Shown here: positions 9,587-21,000 of the stretch, one piece after another
Position numbering within the stretch: the first letter of the stretch is position 1
Layout: every line of letters begins with the position of its first letter
Assembly (NCBI RefSeq): GCF_000208865.1
Contig: NC_018388.1
Location: forward strand, 186,001 to 250,000
Direction: 5' to 3'
Length of the DNA: 64,000 nucleotides
Source: Neospora caninum Liverpool
Lineage: Eukaryota > Apicomplexa > Conoidasida > Eucoccidiorida > Sarcocystidae
Program-made: the position numbers and the translations under genes
Notes under the pieces: generated by a model
The model's database searches: none
Seen by the model: the letters and a program-made list of their open reading frames with translations, nothing else
What the model was told of the DNA's origin: nothing

Positions 9587-11555
9587 ATGACGGTCCCTGG
9601 AATGAAATTCTCACTCATTCCCAAAGCCAACCGGAAGGCGATCTACGAATACCTCTTCAAAGGTACGCCTCTTTCCAACTTTTTTTTCTTGAAACGCCTG
9701 GAAAAATTGATCTGCGCTTCTCTCTGGCGCGAGGCAGGGACCACGCCCTGCCGTTTTGCGGCAACCGCCCCACGTCGGTCTGCTAAGCAAGGTCGAGCGC
9801 GTCCTACATGCTGCTCCGTTTTGCGGGGTTTGGAAAAAAGAGATGGCGAATAAAAAAAAACGGGCCTTGGTTTCTTCGCGTCTTGTTCTTTGCCGCGGAG
9901 GTTGGCGCCGGCATCTCGCCCGGCGGATGACACTCATGTGGCGTTCGACGGAGAAAAAGCAAGCACCCCAGGGTTTACTGAATGCAACTGTTTCTCCGTT
10001 TGTGCCTTCACCCGCATAATCGTCGAAACCGATTTCGCTGAAGTGTTTGTTACGTGTAACTTTGGTCACACTTGTTGGTGCGCGTCCGCACTGCGCTGTG
10101 TGCCGAACGGCGTTGTTCATGGCCAGGCACCGTCGTGCATGTTTTGTATTCTGAGGATATGCCAAGATATGCAGAACCGCGTGAGGGGACTGAGCACTCT
10201 TTCCGTGGCAGAACGGTTTCTCGACTTGCTCAGGCGTATGCGCTGTTCTACTTCGCCGGTGTGTGGGTTTTTATGTGGCGGCTTTTCTCTCTGTGTGCCA
10301 CACGGCGCGGCGTTACCGCTGCGTGCTCTGCAACTGGGCGTTATTTGCCGTCGGCGACAACACCTTTTTCAGTCCATTTGGATGGTTCTCTCTTTTTTCG
10401 CATGGACTCCACGCTTTGGCCTCCAGATTTCGCGCAGTATCCGGCGCACGTTACCCACCTGTCCGGCCCATTTGTCTCTCCTTTCCTGCGCAGAGGGCGT
10501 GATCGTCGTCCAGAAGAATGGCAAGATTGAGCGACACCCCGAGGTCCCTGTTCCCAACCTCCACGTCATGATGACTCTCCGTTCTCTGCAGACCAAGAAA
10601 TTCGTCGAAGAGAAGTTCAACTGGCAGCACAACTACTACTTCTTGACCAACGAGGGAATCGAGTATCTCCGAACCTACTTGCATCTCCCGCCCACAGTCT
10701 TCCCCTCCACCCTCACCAAGAAGGGTACAGGCAGACCCTCTCGCGGCGCTGAGGCCATGGGCGAAGGCGCCGACATGAACGGCGACTGGCGTCCGGTAAG
10801 CTTTTCAAACACATGAAAGCATTTGTGCCGTAGTTTTCCGCGGCGACAGACTGCCGAATATTTCCCCTCGTGACGCGTGCGACGCCTTCCGGTGTTGACG
10901 ACAATGCGCAAACTTGTGCCTGCCGCTGACGCCACTTGTTCGGCAAAGTGCAGGTTGGAGTCCCAGTGGACTCGGAAACCAATCGCGTCCCCGCACTCAC
11001 CGTGCCGCCTCAGACGTTTGCAAAGCGTACCATGTGGAGCTGTGTGCGCGAGTAGACCCAGCGTTTTGGTCGGGAAATTAAAATGTATACGGTGTGTGGA
11101 GAGAAGTCTTCGAGTTCGCGGGCCAAGGTGTTTCCCGGTTCTCGGAGTCAGAGAGTGGGAAGGGAACCGTGGAGAAATCCGCTGATTTAGAGGTACACGG
11201 CGATGTATGCAGTGAAATTCACTGCGGCAAAAGGTAACAGGCGTTCGCTGGCGCAATTCAGTGCGCGCACTCTAGGAAGTTCCGGACCTGAGCGGGAGTA
11301 CGTGGCCCCTGGCTGTATACATAGACGGCGGCACTTCATGCTTGCGACTGAAATGGCGCGGCGTCTGACATCCTAACAGAAAGAGGGAAATGAGAGGAGC
11401 CGCCGCGATTTTCTTTCGAGCTTCTTTTTGGACGCAAAACGGAGTTTCTGTTTCTTTCGCTGTGTACTCTGTTGCAGCGCGGAGGCTTCGGACGTGGTCG
11501 TGGCCGGATGGGTGACCGCCCTGACAGGGCTGAAAGAGCGCCGCGCTACGCCTAA
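9587..11555 (+). CDS. RPS10: 40S ribosomal protein S10 (eS10)
   Basis: Three exons, 9587-9662, 10494-10795 and 11478-11555, join in phase to 150 codons plus stop. Each boundary is a clear GT-AG pair (GTACGC/TGCGCAG and GTAAGC/GTTGCAG). The product starts near KFSLIPKANRKAIYEYLFK, then the conserved winged-helix core with VPNLHVM, FNWQHNYYFLTNEGIEYLR and YLHLPP, and ends with an RGG-type tail (RGGFGRGRGR) encoded by the last exon. This order and length match eS10, a protein of the head of the small ribosomal subunit near the mRNA entrance. The start is ATG 9587; a second in-frame ATG 15 bases on would also fit. The gene stands between gene-poor regions and carries a YGCATGCR motif upstream. 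Confidence 0.96.
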
Positions 11556-13084
11556 ACAGCTTCTGTCGTTTCCTTCCCTTGTCTCGTTTCGTTTCCGAAT
11601 ACAGGGCGGGTGTACTCCTGTTTGACAGTCTGTTCGGGAGGTCAGACACATTTCTGTTTTGATGAGACACGTGTTGTGCCGTCCGGCAGCTCTTCATGGT
11701 CTCATGCGGAAGCAGATAAGAGAGCAGGTTGTCGCTTTTCTGCAACTCAAACGAGAACCTGCATGCAGTGAATTCTCTCGTCCGAAAAGGCACGAACTGT
11801 TGAGGCAAGTCGCAAGCGACGAAGCGCCTCGTGAATGGATCCCGGAAAAGGCGCGCGGGGTCCTCTCCGGGATTCGCGACGGAGTTCTTTCGTGGCAGCG
11901 AAAACGAAGTCGTCGCGCCATACCAATAGTCTATCGGTGGCTTTATGGTTGCGTGGGAGACAGGCACAACTGGCTGTCTTCTTGAGCTGGTGCCTACTCT
12001 TATCATGCCTGGCTATATAGGTTTCACGGCCCCTGACAAGCGCTGCTTTGCAAAGCACCACGACGCGTATACCCGGCTGACAAGTGTACGGCACACAGTT
12101 TAGGAAGCGTGTGTCGACGTCATTGAGCCCCCGAGTTAGGGAATTGTTAATCCCGTAGAACACTGCTCCGAGCCGAACACGTGTGGCGTAGCGTACCTTA
12201 TTATGCAGTCCTGGATTGCTAGATAAAGGACAGCTGCTCAGATTTTGCCAGCGCACTCCGGCGAAGCAAAGTTGCGCCTGTATTCGAAGGCGAACAGAGA
12301 TGTACTGGCTCTTCGCGGACACAGATGGCCGACAGAGGACGCATAACGGCTGGAATTCAACGGTCCCTCAGTTTCAGACAAGCAAACGCACTCTCCGCGT
12401 TCGGGGGGGAATGGTGAGCTTCTTCAGGGAATCTGTCAAAACCATCTCCGTTGCATAGACAGCGCGTTGGCGAGGCCTCCGCGACGGGCCTTTGATCGAA
12501 AAACGTGTTTGCTGTCCTTGCATTTCGGTGAAACGGAGAACTCAGCAGGTCTTTGACCCCGCGAGAATCTCGTCTGCTACAACGGCGATCGCAAACCTCC
12601 GAAAAAGCCATGTGGCAGGCGCCCCCGCATCGCAGGCTTGTTTCGAGGCGCTGGGGGAGAAGCCCCGTGGACGCGGAGGGGCAGTTCCTCGTTCGAACCT
12701 GTATTTACATGGAATAGATTTACAGTATCTCTCCGAACATATCTTTACTATAGAAGATAAATCCACATATAGTTGCTAAGACAGCCAAAAGCTCCCTTTG
12801 TTCCTGCACAGTCCAAGGAACCAAGACGGTCTACTGGCTGTGAGGCAGGCCGTGAAGAACGAACCGGCGAAACGCAGGCGGCAAGTGAGAGAAGCACGAC
12901 TCACAAGCAGACCTCATTCAGGGAACAGCCTGGTTGGAGGAGAAGACCACCGATTCGAACCTTCGAGCCGCAAGTCGAGAAAGAGAAACACTGATTTCGT
13001 AAGGCCAAGCGTGCGTGGTTTTTGCTTTCAGAAATCTCACTTTTTCGACAGGCGACTGGGTGTCGGACAGCTCGGCCCCCGTCA
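11556..13084. other. No gene seen between RPS10 and tRNA-Ser
   Basis: The start must contain the RPS10 3' UTR. The remaining frames are short or of random composition on both strands, and no repeat or RNA gene was recognised. Confidence 0.5.
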
Positions 13085-13166
13085 GGCGGTTTGTCCGAGT
13101 GGTTAAGGAGTTGGACTTGAAATCCAATAGGCTCTGCCTGCGCAGGTTCGAACCCTGCAGCCGTCG
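13085..13166 (+). tRNA. tRNA-Ser (anticodon TGA)
   Basis: An 82-nt class II tRNA. The acceptor arms GGCGGTT and AGCCGTC pair with two G-T wobbles. The anticodon stem TTGGA/TCCAA encloses CTTGAAA, giving anticodon TGA, which decodes UCA (Ser). A long variable arm (about 15 nt) and the T arm GCAGG-TTCGAAC-CCTGC confirm the type; the A and B boxes are intact. There is no intron and CCA is not encoded. Unlike the tRNA-Gln gene, no run of four or more T follows within 200 bp; the next T-run is near 13400. Confidence 0.95.
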
Positions 13167-13553
13167 GAAGTCTGAACTTCCATGCATGTGGGCTATCAAA
13201 GTGTTCCAGCTCCGCAAGAATGTGTCATTTGAAAAACCCCGCCAGTAGACTTCTTGCCAAAGGTCGTCGGTCCACACGTGCTAAATAGCATACATGCACG
13301 TACACCCGGATATATACCCAGATAGGTATAGAGTTTCGGCGGTCTACGTAGATAGACGGAATAGTCTGTCAGCGACCATTTCAACCCTCAACAGGATCCT
13401 GTTTTTTCATCATTGCTCTGGCCTTCCACAGACGGTGAAAAGAAACCTTCTGTCGGCCACCTGTGTCGCTCTCAGGTTTTCGCCAGGTAAAAGGCACGAC
13501 TGTCTTGTGAGTCTGGTCTCGTGACACGGGGTTCGTTTTCCCCCCTTCACTCT

Positions 13554-14109
13554 GAGGAGCGTCTTGCGTCGTCTTCCGTCTCTCCTTTGGAAAAGGACGT
13601 GGCAGACTTGCTCGGTGACCGTTATCGCAGACGCCTTGTGTTCCGTACGAGACGGAAAAGGAATCGTGGAAGATCTGCCTCGTATGGAAAGTGAGTCCAG
13701 AGTCTTTCGCGTTTCCTTCCGCCTTTCTTCCCGGTCGTCTTATGCTTCATGTGTCTTCAGAGGCGGCGCAAACACGCCAGCAACGTTCCCCCGTGGCGGT
13801 TTTCGGTTCCTAAAAACGGAGAGAAGCCGGGGTCTGTCCACGAAAGCGAGGCAGTGCTTGCCGCTTGACTTCGTCGGGAGACACCCAGTGACGTTCCTTT
13901 CCGTGGGTAAGAAAAACCTCGCCAAATCAAAGAAGCCCGACACCGTGAACACGACAGGAAATCAAAGGCACAGATCTCGCAAAAAGGCGGCCCGTACAGT
14001 GCCGGAAAAGCGCAGATACACACCGCCACGGAAACCCCCGCACGTGCTTTGTCGCGGGTCATCGGCGAAACTGCCGAGATCTTCCATCTCAGTCACCTCT
14101 ACATCGTAG
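13554..14109 (+). other. Candidate exons of an unidentified basic protein
   Basis: Two segments look spliced. The first runs from about 13554 (after CTCTGAG) to a GTGAGT donor at 13691 and encodes a Lys/Arg-rich stretch (EKDVADLLGDRYRRRLVF followed by RTRRKRNRGR). An acceptor with a good pyrimidine tract (TTCATGTGTCTTCAG) at 13760 joins in phase to a frame that runs to a stop at 14107-14109, again basic. A possible earlier exon (about 13433-13488) has unmatched phase. I do not recognise the product; the basic character would suit an RNA-associated protein, but this is only a guess. Confidence 0.28.
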
Positions 14110-14290
14110 ACCGTGCATGCCGTAGTTCATTCATGAAAAGTGTAAATAGTAGGAATGCACGCCCACGAGTCACACCGAGAAAACCTTCACCCACATACCG
14201 TTACACACTTTCCCATGCCTCTATATATACGTGCGCTTGTGCATGTATAATGCTTATACATACATATACAAGTGTCCTCACATCAATACC

Positions 14291-14292
<2 letters not shown>

Positions 14293-14327
<35 letters not shown>
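14293..14327. repeat. (AT)n microsatellite
   Basis: About 17 uninterrupted AT units. Confidence 0.95.
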
Positions 14328-14331
<4 letters not shown>

Positions 14332-15537
14332 ATCCGCGTATCTCAGGACACTTTGTGACTGCATGCAGCAACGTGAGAGGCCTTCGAGTGTCCTTTGGTT
14401 TTCTGCTTTTTCTTGAGTTGCCAGGCCGGAGGCGAGTTCGTGGGCGCCCCTCATTTTCCTTCCTTTCTCCGACGCTTCACAAAGAATGTCAGCGCCTTGC
14501 AGAGGCTTCCTTGTTCCCTCGGTTTCCCTGTTTCGTGTTCGTCCCACGAAAGCCGAGAAAAAAGACGGCGATGCGCTGCCAGGCCGACGGCGCCCTGCCA
14601 GCCTGTCTACTTCCTCGTTCCGCGTTTCTTTCGAGACCTATTGAAACACAAAAAACAGGCATTTTCCCAGCTCAATGCGTACGCGCCAAGCTACGACACG
14701 TCCTTTCCGCTGCCTGGAACCACTCGCGAACTGCCAGAAAAACGTTTTCTTAAAAGAAGACTCAAACTGCGCCACACACGATCCCAGGCACACCGAAGAG
14801 CAAAAGAGCCTGAGAAAAGCTCTAAAATAATTCGCCTCATTGGCCACTTGTGATCAAATTCACTTCAGTAAATGTCGCGATTAAAAACGGACCCGACACA
14901 CGGTCGCCTGTTGAAAGGCAGCACTCAAGCTGTCAGCGAGGTAGGTACCCCGTCTGACGCACCGACAGACCATCCATATACAATTTACAACGAATATATA
15001 TATATATATATAAACAGATATAAATATATGCACGGCGAGAGATATATACATAACGGTATGCATTTGTAAGGCTTGGAGACTGCGCATGAAAATTCATGCA
15101 ATCTCTGTATGTATGTCTTCCGAGATGTAGAGACGTGCATACCCGTCCACGGCGACAAGGCCCCGACACTGTCGCGCCTCGTGAAAACTGGAGTCTCTCT
15201 CCCCACGTCGACACACTTCGAGAGAAGAAAACATTCAAGGAAAACGTTTCTCAAATCCCCGAAGTTTCTTCAAGAGCTTCTCTCTTTTCCTAATGAGAAA
15301 ACCTACCCCACGTTGCGGCCAGAGTCCTTCGCAGCTTCCGTCTTCGCCGTGCTCGGCCCCACATTGCGGAAACCCGTGGTCGCCTCCGCTGTTCCTGTGG
15401 AAACAAAACGCATCACGAATCAGCACACCTTTACTTTGAAAGGACACAAAGACACATGCACATAACAACATGGAGCATATGCATGCATTCATACACGTAC
15501 ACATCTGCACATTTATACACATTTACTCACACCTAAA

Positions 15538-15539
<2 letters not shown>

Positions 15540-15574
<35 letters not shown>

Positions 15575-15622
15575 CTGTGGGTGAATATGTATCTGGACTA
15601 TATATATATATATATATATATA
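15540..15622. repeat. Twin (AT)n microsatellites
   Basis: Two AT tracts (15540-15573 and 15599-15622) are separated by 25 bp. They start about 30 bp beyond the SRP72 stop codon in the direction of transcription, so they lie in its 3' flank or UTR. Confidence 0.9.
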
Positions 15623-15654
15623 AATGGATACAGGTCTCTGCTCTCTGGAGCGCC

Positions 15655-18022
15655 TCAGGGTGACGCTTTGGGCCTTGGAGACGCACCTGGTACCAGGGAC
15701 CCCTGAGCGCCTCCTCGTCCAGCCTCCTTGCGGCGGCGCAGCATCTTCTTGTACCCCGTCCTGCGCCGGAAACAGCAAAGAGGCAGCACGCGACATTCTC
15801 CAGCACGGGAAAAAGAAGAGACACGAAGCAAGAAAGACAACAGAGACACGGGAAAGAAGAGAGAGGGGAGAGCAGGGACACCAGAGAGGAGGGAGAAAGA
15901 GCGAGGAGGGAGAAAGAGCGAGGAGAGGGAAAGAGTGAGGAGAGGGAAAGAGCGAGGAGAGGGAAAGAGCGAGGAGAGGGAAAGAGCGAGGAGAGGGAAA
16001 GAGCGAGGAGAGGGAAAGAGCGAGGAGAGGGAAAGAGCGAGGAGAGGGAAAGAGCGAGGAGGGAGAAAGAGCGAGGAGAGGGAAAGAGCGGGGAGAGGGA
16101 AAGAGCGAGGAGGAAGAAAGAGCGAGGAGAGGGAAAGAGCGAGGAGGAAGAAAGAGCGAGGGGGGAGAAAGCACGGGGAGTTGTCGTGGAGGCTGCATTC
16201 CGCGAACAACCGATCCCCAGACGTCTCGCCCCCTCTAGAAAGGTTCCCCGGACATACACTCGAAAGGCCACTCCCTCTTCTAGCGTTCTCCTTGTCTCTT
16301 CGCTTGTGTTTCTCTCTGTTTATCTGTGCTTGCCCTCTTTTCTCTCCCGTCCCCCTCCATCTCCTGTTTTCCTCTTTATTTCCTCTCTTCTTCGGCCCTT
16401 CTTTCTCTTCTTTCTCTCGGGTTCTTTTGCGATTTCGTGCGCGCCTGTACCTCTCGCATTTCGGCAACCACCTCTCGGGGTCGGGAGGCAAGTGAGGCTC
16501 GTTGGGGTTGAATCCCTTGGGCCATCTCGGCGCGCGTTTCTTCTTTTTCCCGGTCTCTGCTCCCGTTGCGAGGCCGTCGCCTCGGCGCTCTTCTTCCTTC
16601 GGGGGTTTGCGCCCAACGAACGAAGATGGATCTTGCCGCTCGACTTCGTCGCTGTCCAGCAGGAGGATTTTCTGCGGCAGCCGCTGCTTCAGCTCTGCCA
16701 GGAACTTCCCTGCATCTTGCTTGCGAGGCTCGGATGCATGCGAGGCCGCATGCACAGCCCCGACCAGCGCCCGGAGGTACTCGGGCGAACTCGGCTGCGC
16801 CTGCTGCAGAGCCTCCCGGCACTTGTTCGCGGCCGCATCCCACTGCCCCAACGCCGCGCATGCAGTCGCCGAAGTGAGCAAGACCGAGACCGCGAATCGC
16901 GTCGCCGCTTCGCCCTGAACACAAGAAGGGCGGCGAAGAGACGCAGAGACCGCAGATGACACATACAGGGGCCCGGGAAAGGGAGACAGAGAGACGGTGG
17001 AGAACGAGAAAAAGAGAAAGAGAAAAAGGATGAAAGTATGAGAGGAAGAGAGCGGAAGAGAGCGGAAGAGAGCGGAAGAGAGCGGAAGAGAGCGGAAGAG
17101 AGTGAGAGGAAGAGAGACGACACGGGCGAGAACGAGGAGGCGCCTGGAAGAGAGAGGAAGAGACACTGAGAGAAAGGAAAGAGAGACAGAGGACATGAGG
17201 GAAGGGGTGGGGAAGGAGAGAGACACGAAAGGCACGAACCCAAAGGGAGAAGCTTGGACGGCGAATTGCACACCGAGGCTCGCTAGCGCGCCGGAGCGTC
17301 CCGCCCCCCGCCCCCGAAAACGCCCAAGAACTGTGAAAAACTCAAAACGAAAACACAGAGACACTCCCGTTGGGGTGGTGCCCAGCCGTCATGAAGCCAA
17401 GTCGTCGCCTGCCAAGCGCGAGAGGCCAACGCAGAAAGGAAACTGGGGAAACCACTTTTAGGCGTCACGACGCCCGACGACAGCCACGAGGAGGCGCGGC
17501 GCGCAAGCCGAGGTGCGAGTGAAGGCCGAATCGAGAACGCGTGCGCGCAAGGCGTCTCACCGTGCTCCCGTCCCTCCAGGCTTTCTGCTGGGCCTCGAGG
17601 GACTGAATCGCACCCGCCGCGTCCCCAGCCCGCTGCTGCATCGCCACGATGTCGCGCAGAAGAGCGAGTTGGAGATCCGAGCCAGGCGACGCGTCTCGAG
17701 AACTGCCGCGCACGCGCTGGAGCACCTCGCGAGCCTCGGCGAGGACTGTCGAAGCTCCTGCGTTGTCGCCTTGCTCCAGACGCAGCGCCGCCAAAGCCAG
17801 GTGCGTCCGAACAGCCTCCGCCGGCGGCAGCGAAGAAGCTAGAAGCTGCCGAAGTTGTTCCTCCGCCTTGGCAGGGTGGCCAGAGGCCAGCTGAGAGACG
17901 CGAGAGACGGGGAAGGCACCAAGGCGCCGGGGCACAAACAAAGAAAAAGAGTGGAGACTGCAAGGCCCGAGCAACGCAGCCATCCGCTTCAAAAGCACAG
18001 TGCACAGATATAAGTGCGTGCA

Positions 18023-18054
<32 letters not shown>

Positions 18055-21000
18055 GATGTATGTATATATGTATATATGTATATTTAGGTATGAGTGCGTG
18101 TATTACATGTATTGCACATGAATGCAGGGAGGCACAGAGATGTGTACGTAGAGGTATATAGGGGCGATGATGTAGTCTGTGGCAGGGGGGTGGCCAGTGG
18201 GAGCACCAAGAAAGACTCCCATGCCTCGTGCGTTAAGCCGCGTAGACGGAGCGGCTTTTGCGAAGTGAGAACGGGGAAACAAACCTACTTGGAGCGCCGC
18301 TCGCAGGAGGAGCAACTTTGGCTGCTTTGTCCCGAATTTCGTGCTCGACGTCGCCAAGAGTCGTCGCGCCTCTTCCAGCTGTGAAGAAAAAACCGACAAA
18401 TGGATGAGGCATTTGTCTCTCCTGCGTGCTTTCGTGCTTGCTCCGCTCTTTTTGGCATTCTGACCTGCTCGGGTGGAGAACCTCCCTCGCTACCGCTTTT
18501 TGCTTCCTGTTTCCCACGTCCCTGGATTTCTTCAAAACTTCGAAGGCAGAAGAAAATCGTTTTTTGTCAGGACGCCGCCGAAACAGCCTCCCTGAAGACT
18601 TGCTGAGAGGCCACGGACGCATGCAAAGGCTCCGCATGCAATTCGCGCGGCCCCTCATCCCACGAGAAACGAAGCGAGCGGTCTCTCTCGTTTGTAAAGA
18701 TCCTTACTCTTCCGGCGAGAATGAAAGCCACGCAGCGATTCACAGCCAACGTCAGGGCCTACAAAGCGCCAAATACACACCACAGCTCCACATTTCTACA
18801 TGCACTCAACATATATATATATATATATATACATATGCATATACATATATGTATATGCATATGTATATGCGAACCAATCTATATGCGGATGTACCCCGAC
18901 ATACAATGTGGCGACACCGGGAGGTCCGAGAGAGACTGAAGAAGAGAAACAACCACTGAAACCACCTCCACATACCCTCACGTACATATGTATATGTAAT
19001 ATACTTACATACGTACACCTATGTATACCTATGTATACCTATGTATACCTATGTATATATATATATATATATATGGATCAAGCACGCGTCCACGTGTGGG
19101 AAGGCCCGCGAACCTCATTTCGGCTTGTCTTTTCCGACACTCTGCCTGTCGGTTGTGTCTGGCGCGTTCTCTGACCTGCGTCTTGGTGAGTTTCTGGTCT
19201 AGCGCCTGTCCACTGCCGTGCGCAATGCGTTTGATTGCGTCGTCGAGCGTCGCTCCAGCTGGGAGGGCCAGCCTGCTAGGGTCTTCGCTTCCGCGCTCTC
19301 TCGCAGCTTCTGTCGAGCGCTTTCGCGCCTCCTTCACGAAGGCGTTGGTCTGAGCAACAGCGAGAACGGCCACGTCGATTTCCTCGGCGAGGCGCTCTGC
19401 CGCCGCGGCCTGGTGCCCATCCAGAGCCCCGCGGTGGTCCGCTCTTTGCAGCAAACGGGTGTACAGAGCGCTCGCTTCTTCGCTGTGACCCTGTAGCTCG
19501 AGCAGGTACGCCTGCTGGACCAAGATGCCGGCCAGATCGCCGTGGCTGAAAGCCTCGTCTTCGTCGTCTTCTGCGACTCCACAGTCTTCTGCACAGAGCG
19601 CTGAAGACACGAGGAGCGGACGGAACGAAAACGCGTACAGACGAAGGGCTCTCGGGGAAATCGGTAGCTTCGTCTGGGACAGGGAGACGCAAAACGCGTC
19701 GGAGCCTCTCCTGGGCGAGAGGGTCATCCAACCGCGCTCGCGGCGCCTCTCCCACCAGCTGTACACACAAACCCGGCGGGACTGCATCTCTGGCCCTTCT
19801 CGGAAGAAAGCGACGTTTCGAGAAGCATCCCCCGCGCGCGCAGTCTCCCCTCTCGTTTCCGCGCGAACCGCGCTCCTTTTCTTTTGCACGGTCTAGGCGC
19901 TTCTCTGTGTCGCAACTCGGAAGACGCGGTGCGTCGGTACACCCGCGCTGCAAACGCCCCAGTGGGGCGTGGAACTCCGGCAGCGGCGAAGCGCACCGTG
20001 TGTGTGCTGTCTCACTTCGCGCCTGTTGAAGCAGGGAATCTGCGTCGTCGAGACGGCCCTCGTGGAGCGCGACGCAGGCGGCGTTGAACGGCAGCTCGTA
20101 TGTACTGTTCAAGTTCGCCTCAACGCGCCTCCAGAGGTGCGCAGGAACCACCGGCTTTCCTTCCGCCTGCAGTTCTCCCGAGCAAACGGCCGAGGAGAGG
20201 TAGTTCACCAGTAGAGCCTCCTGGAAACGCGGGCCAGACAGGGGGAGAGGCGACGGCTTAGAAGACGCGCACGAAACGGGGGGACAGAGACGAACAGACA
20301 GGCGGGACGAGCGCGGCAGACGGAAGCGGCGAAGGGGAAGGAAGTTTGCCAGTGGCGGTGGAGGGACACAAAAGCGGCGTCGGGGCGGAGACACCGCGGG
20401 AGAGGCGCGATATCGCCGGAGATAACAAAGAGAGGAAGCATGCCACGGGGAAGTGCAGAGAGACTTCCTGGTGTCGCGTGTGCATTGGCAGGGGCCGCGG
20501 CACATCCACCGAAAACCAGGAATAGACAGTCGGAATCCCGCGGTTCTCCACACCCTGGCGGGATCCTCATGAACGGGACTGCGCTGTGCAGCAGAGGGAG
20601 GACGAAACTCTCGAAACAGATTTGGCGATTCAAAGACGTTGCGCACGCCAAACTCGTCTCACGTTGTCGAGGTCGTGTTGCAGCAAGTCCTCGTAGATGG
20701 CCCGGCAGGCGTCGTAGCTCCCCAACCTGTGCAGCTGCACATACACCCCACACAGCGCGCGCCGCTTGGAAAACCCTTTCGCCGTTCTCCGACACAGAGG
20801 GGAAACAGCCGGGACAGCTGCTGCAACGAGATTTTGCGTCAGCGCGGCCGTGTGAACCCCTTCCATGTTCGTCGCGCGGTTGAGCCATTCCTTTTCCCTC
20901 GGCGTTTCACATCGAGCACAGTCAAACGCCCCGCAAACGACGGCCTTTCAAACCCGGGGCGACGTGGCGGCACCGGCGCTTCCGTTGCCTCTTTTCGCCG

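Larger units (their letters stand above)
14110..15654. other. Intergenic region with three TA microsatellites, downstream of SRP72
   Basis: No gene is supported. TA repeats lie at 14293-14327, 14993-15012 and 15540-15622. The right part is the 3' flank of SRP72, which is transcribed leftward. Confidence 0.6.

Noticed and set aside
15655..17364. A 569-codon open minus-strand frame that seems to make a large Leu/Ser/Pro repeat protein
   Set aside because: It is SRP72 exons 8 and 9 plus their intron read through. A GTACAG donor at 16450 and GGCGCAG acceptor at 15761 join DPERWLPKCER to TGYKKMLRRR in phase, restoring the family motif.
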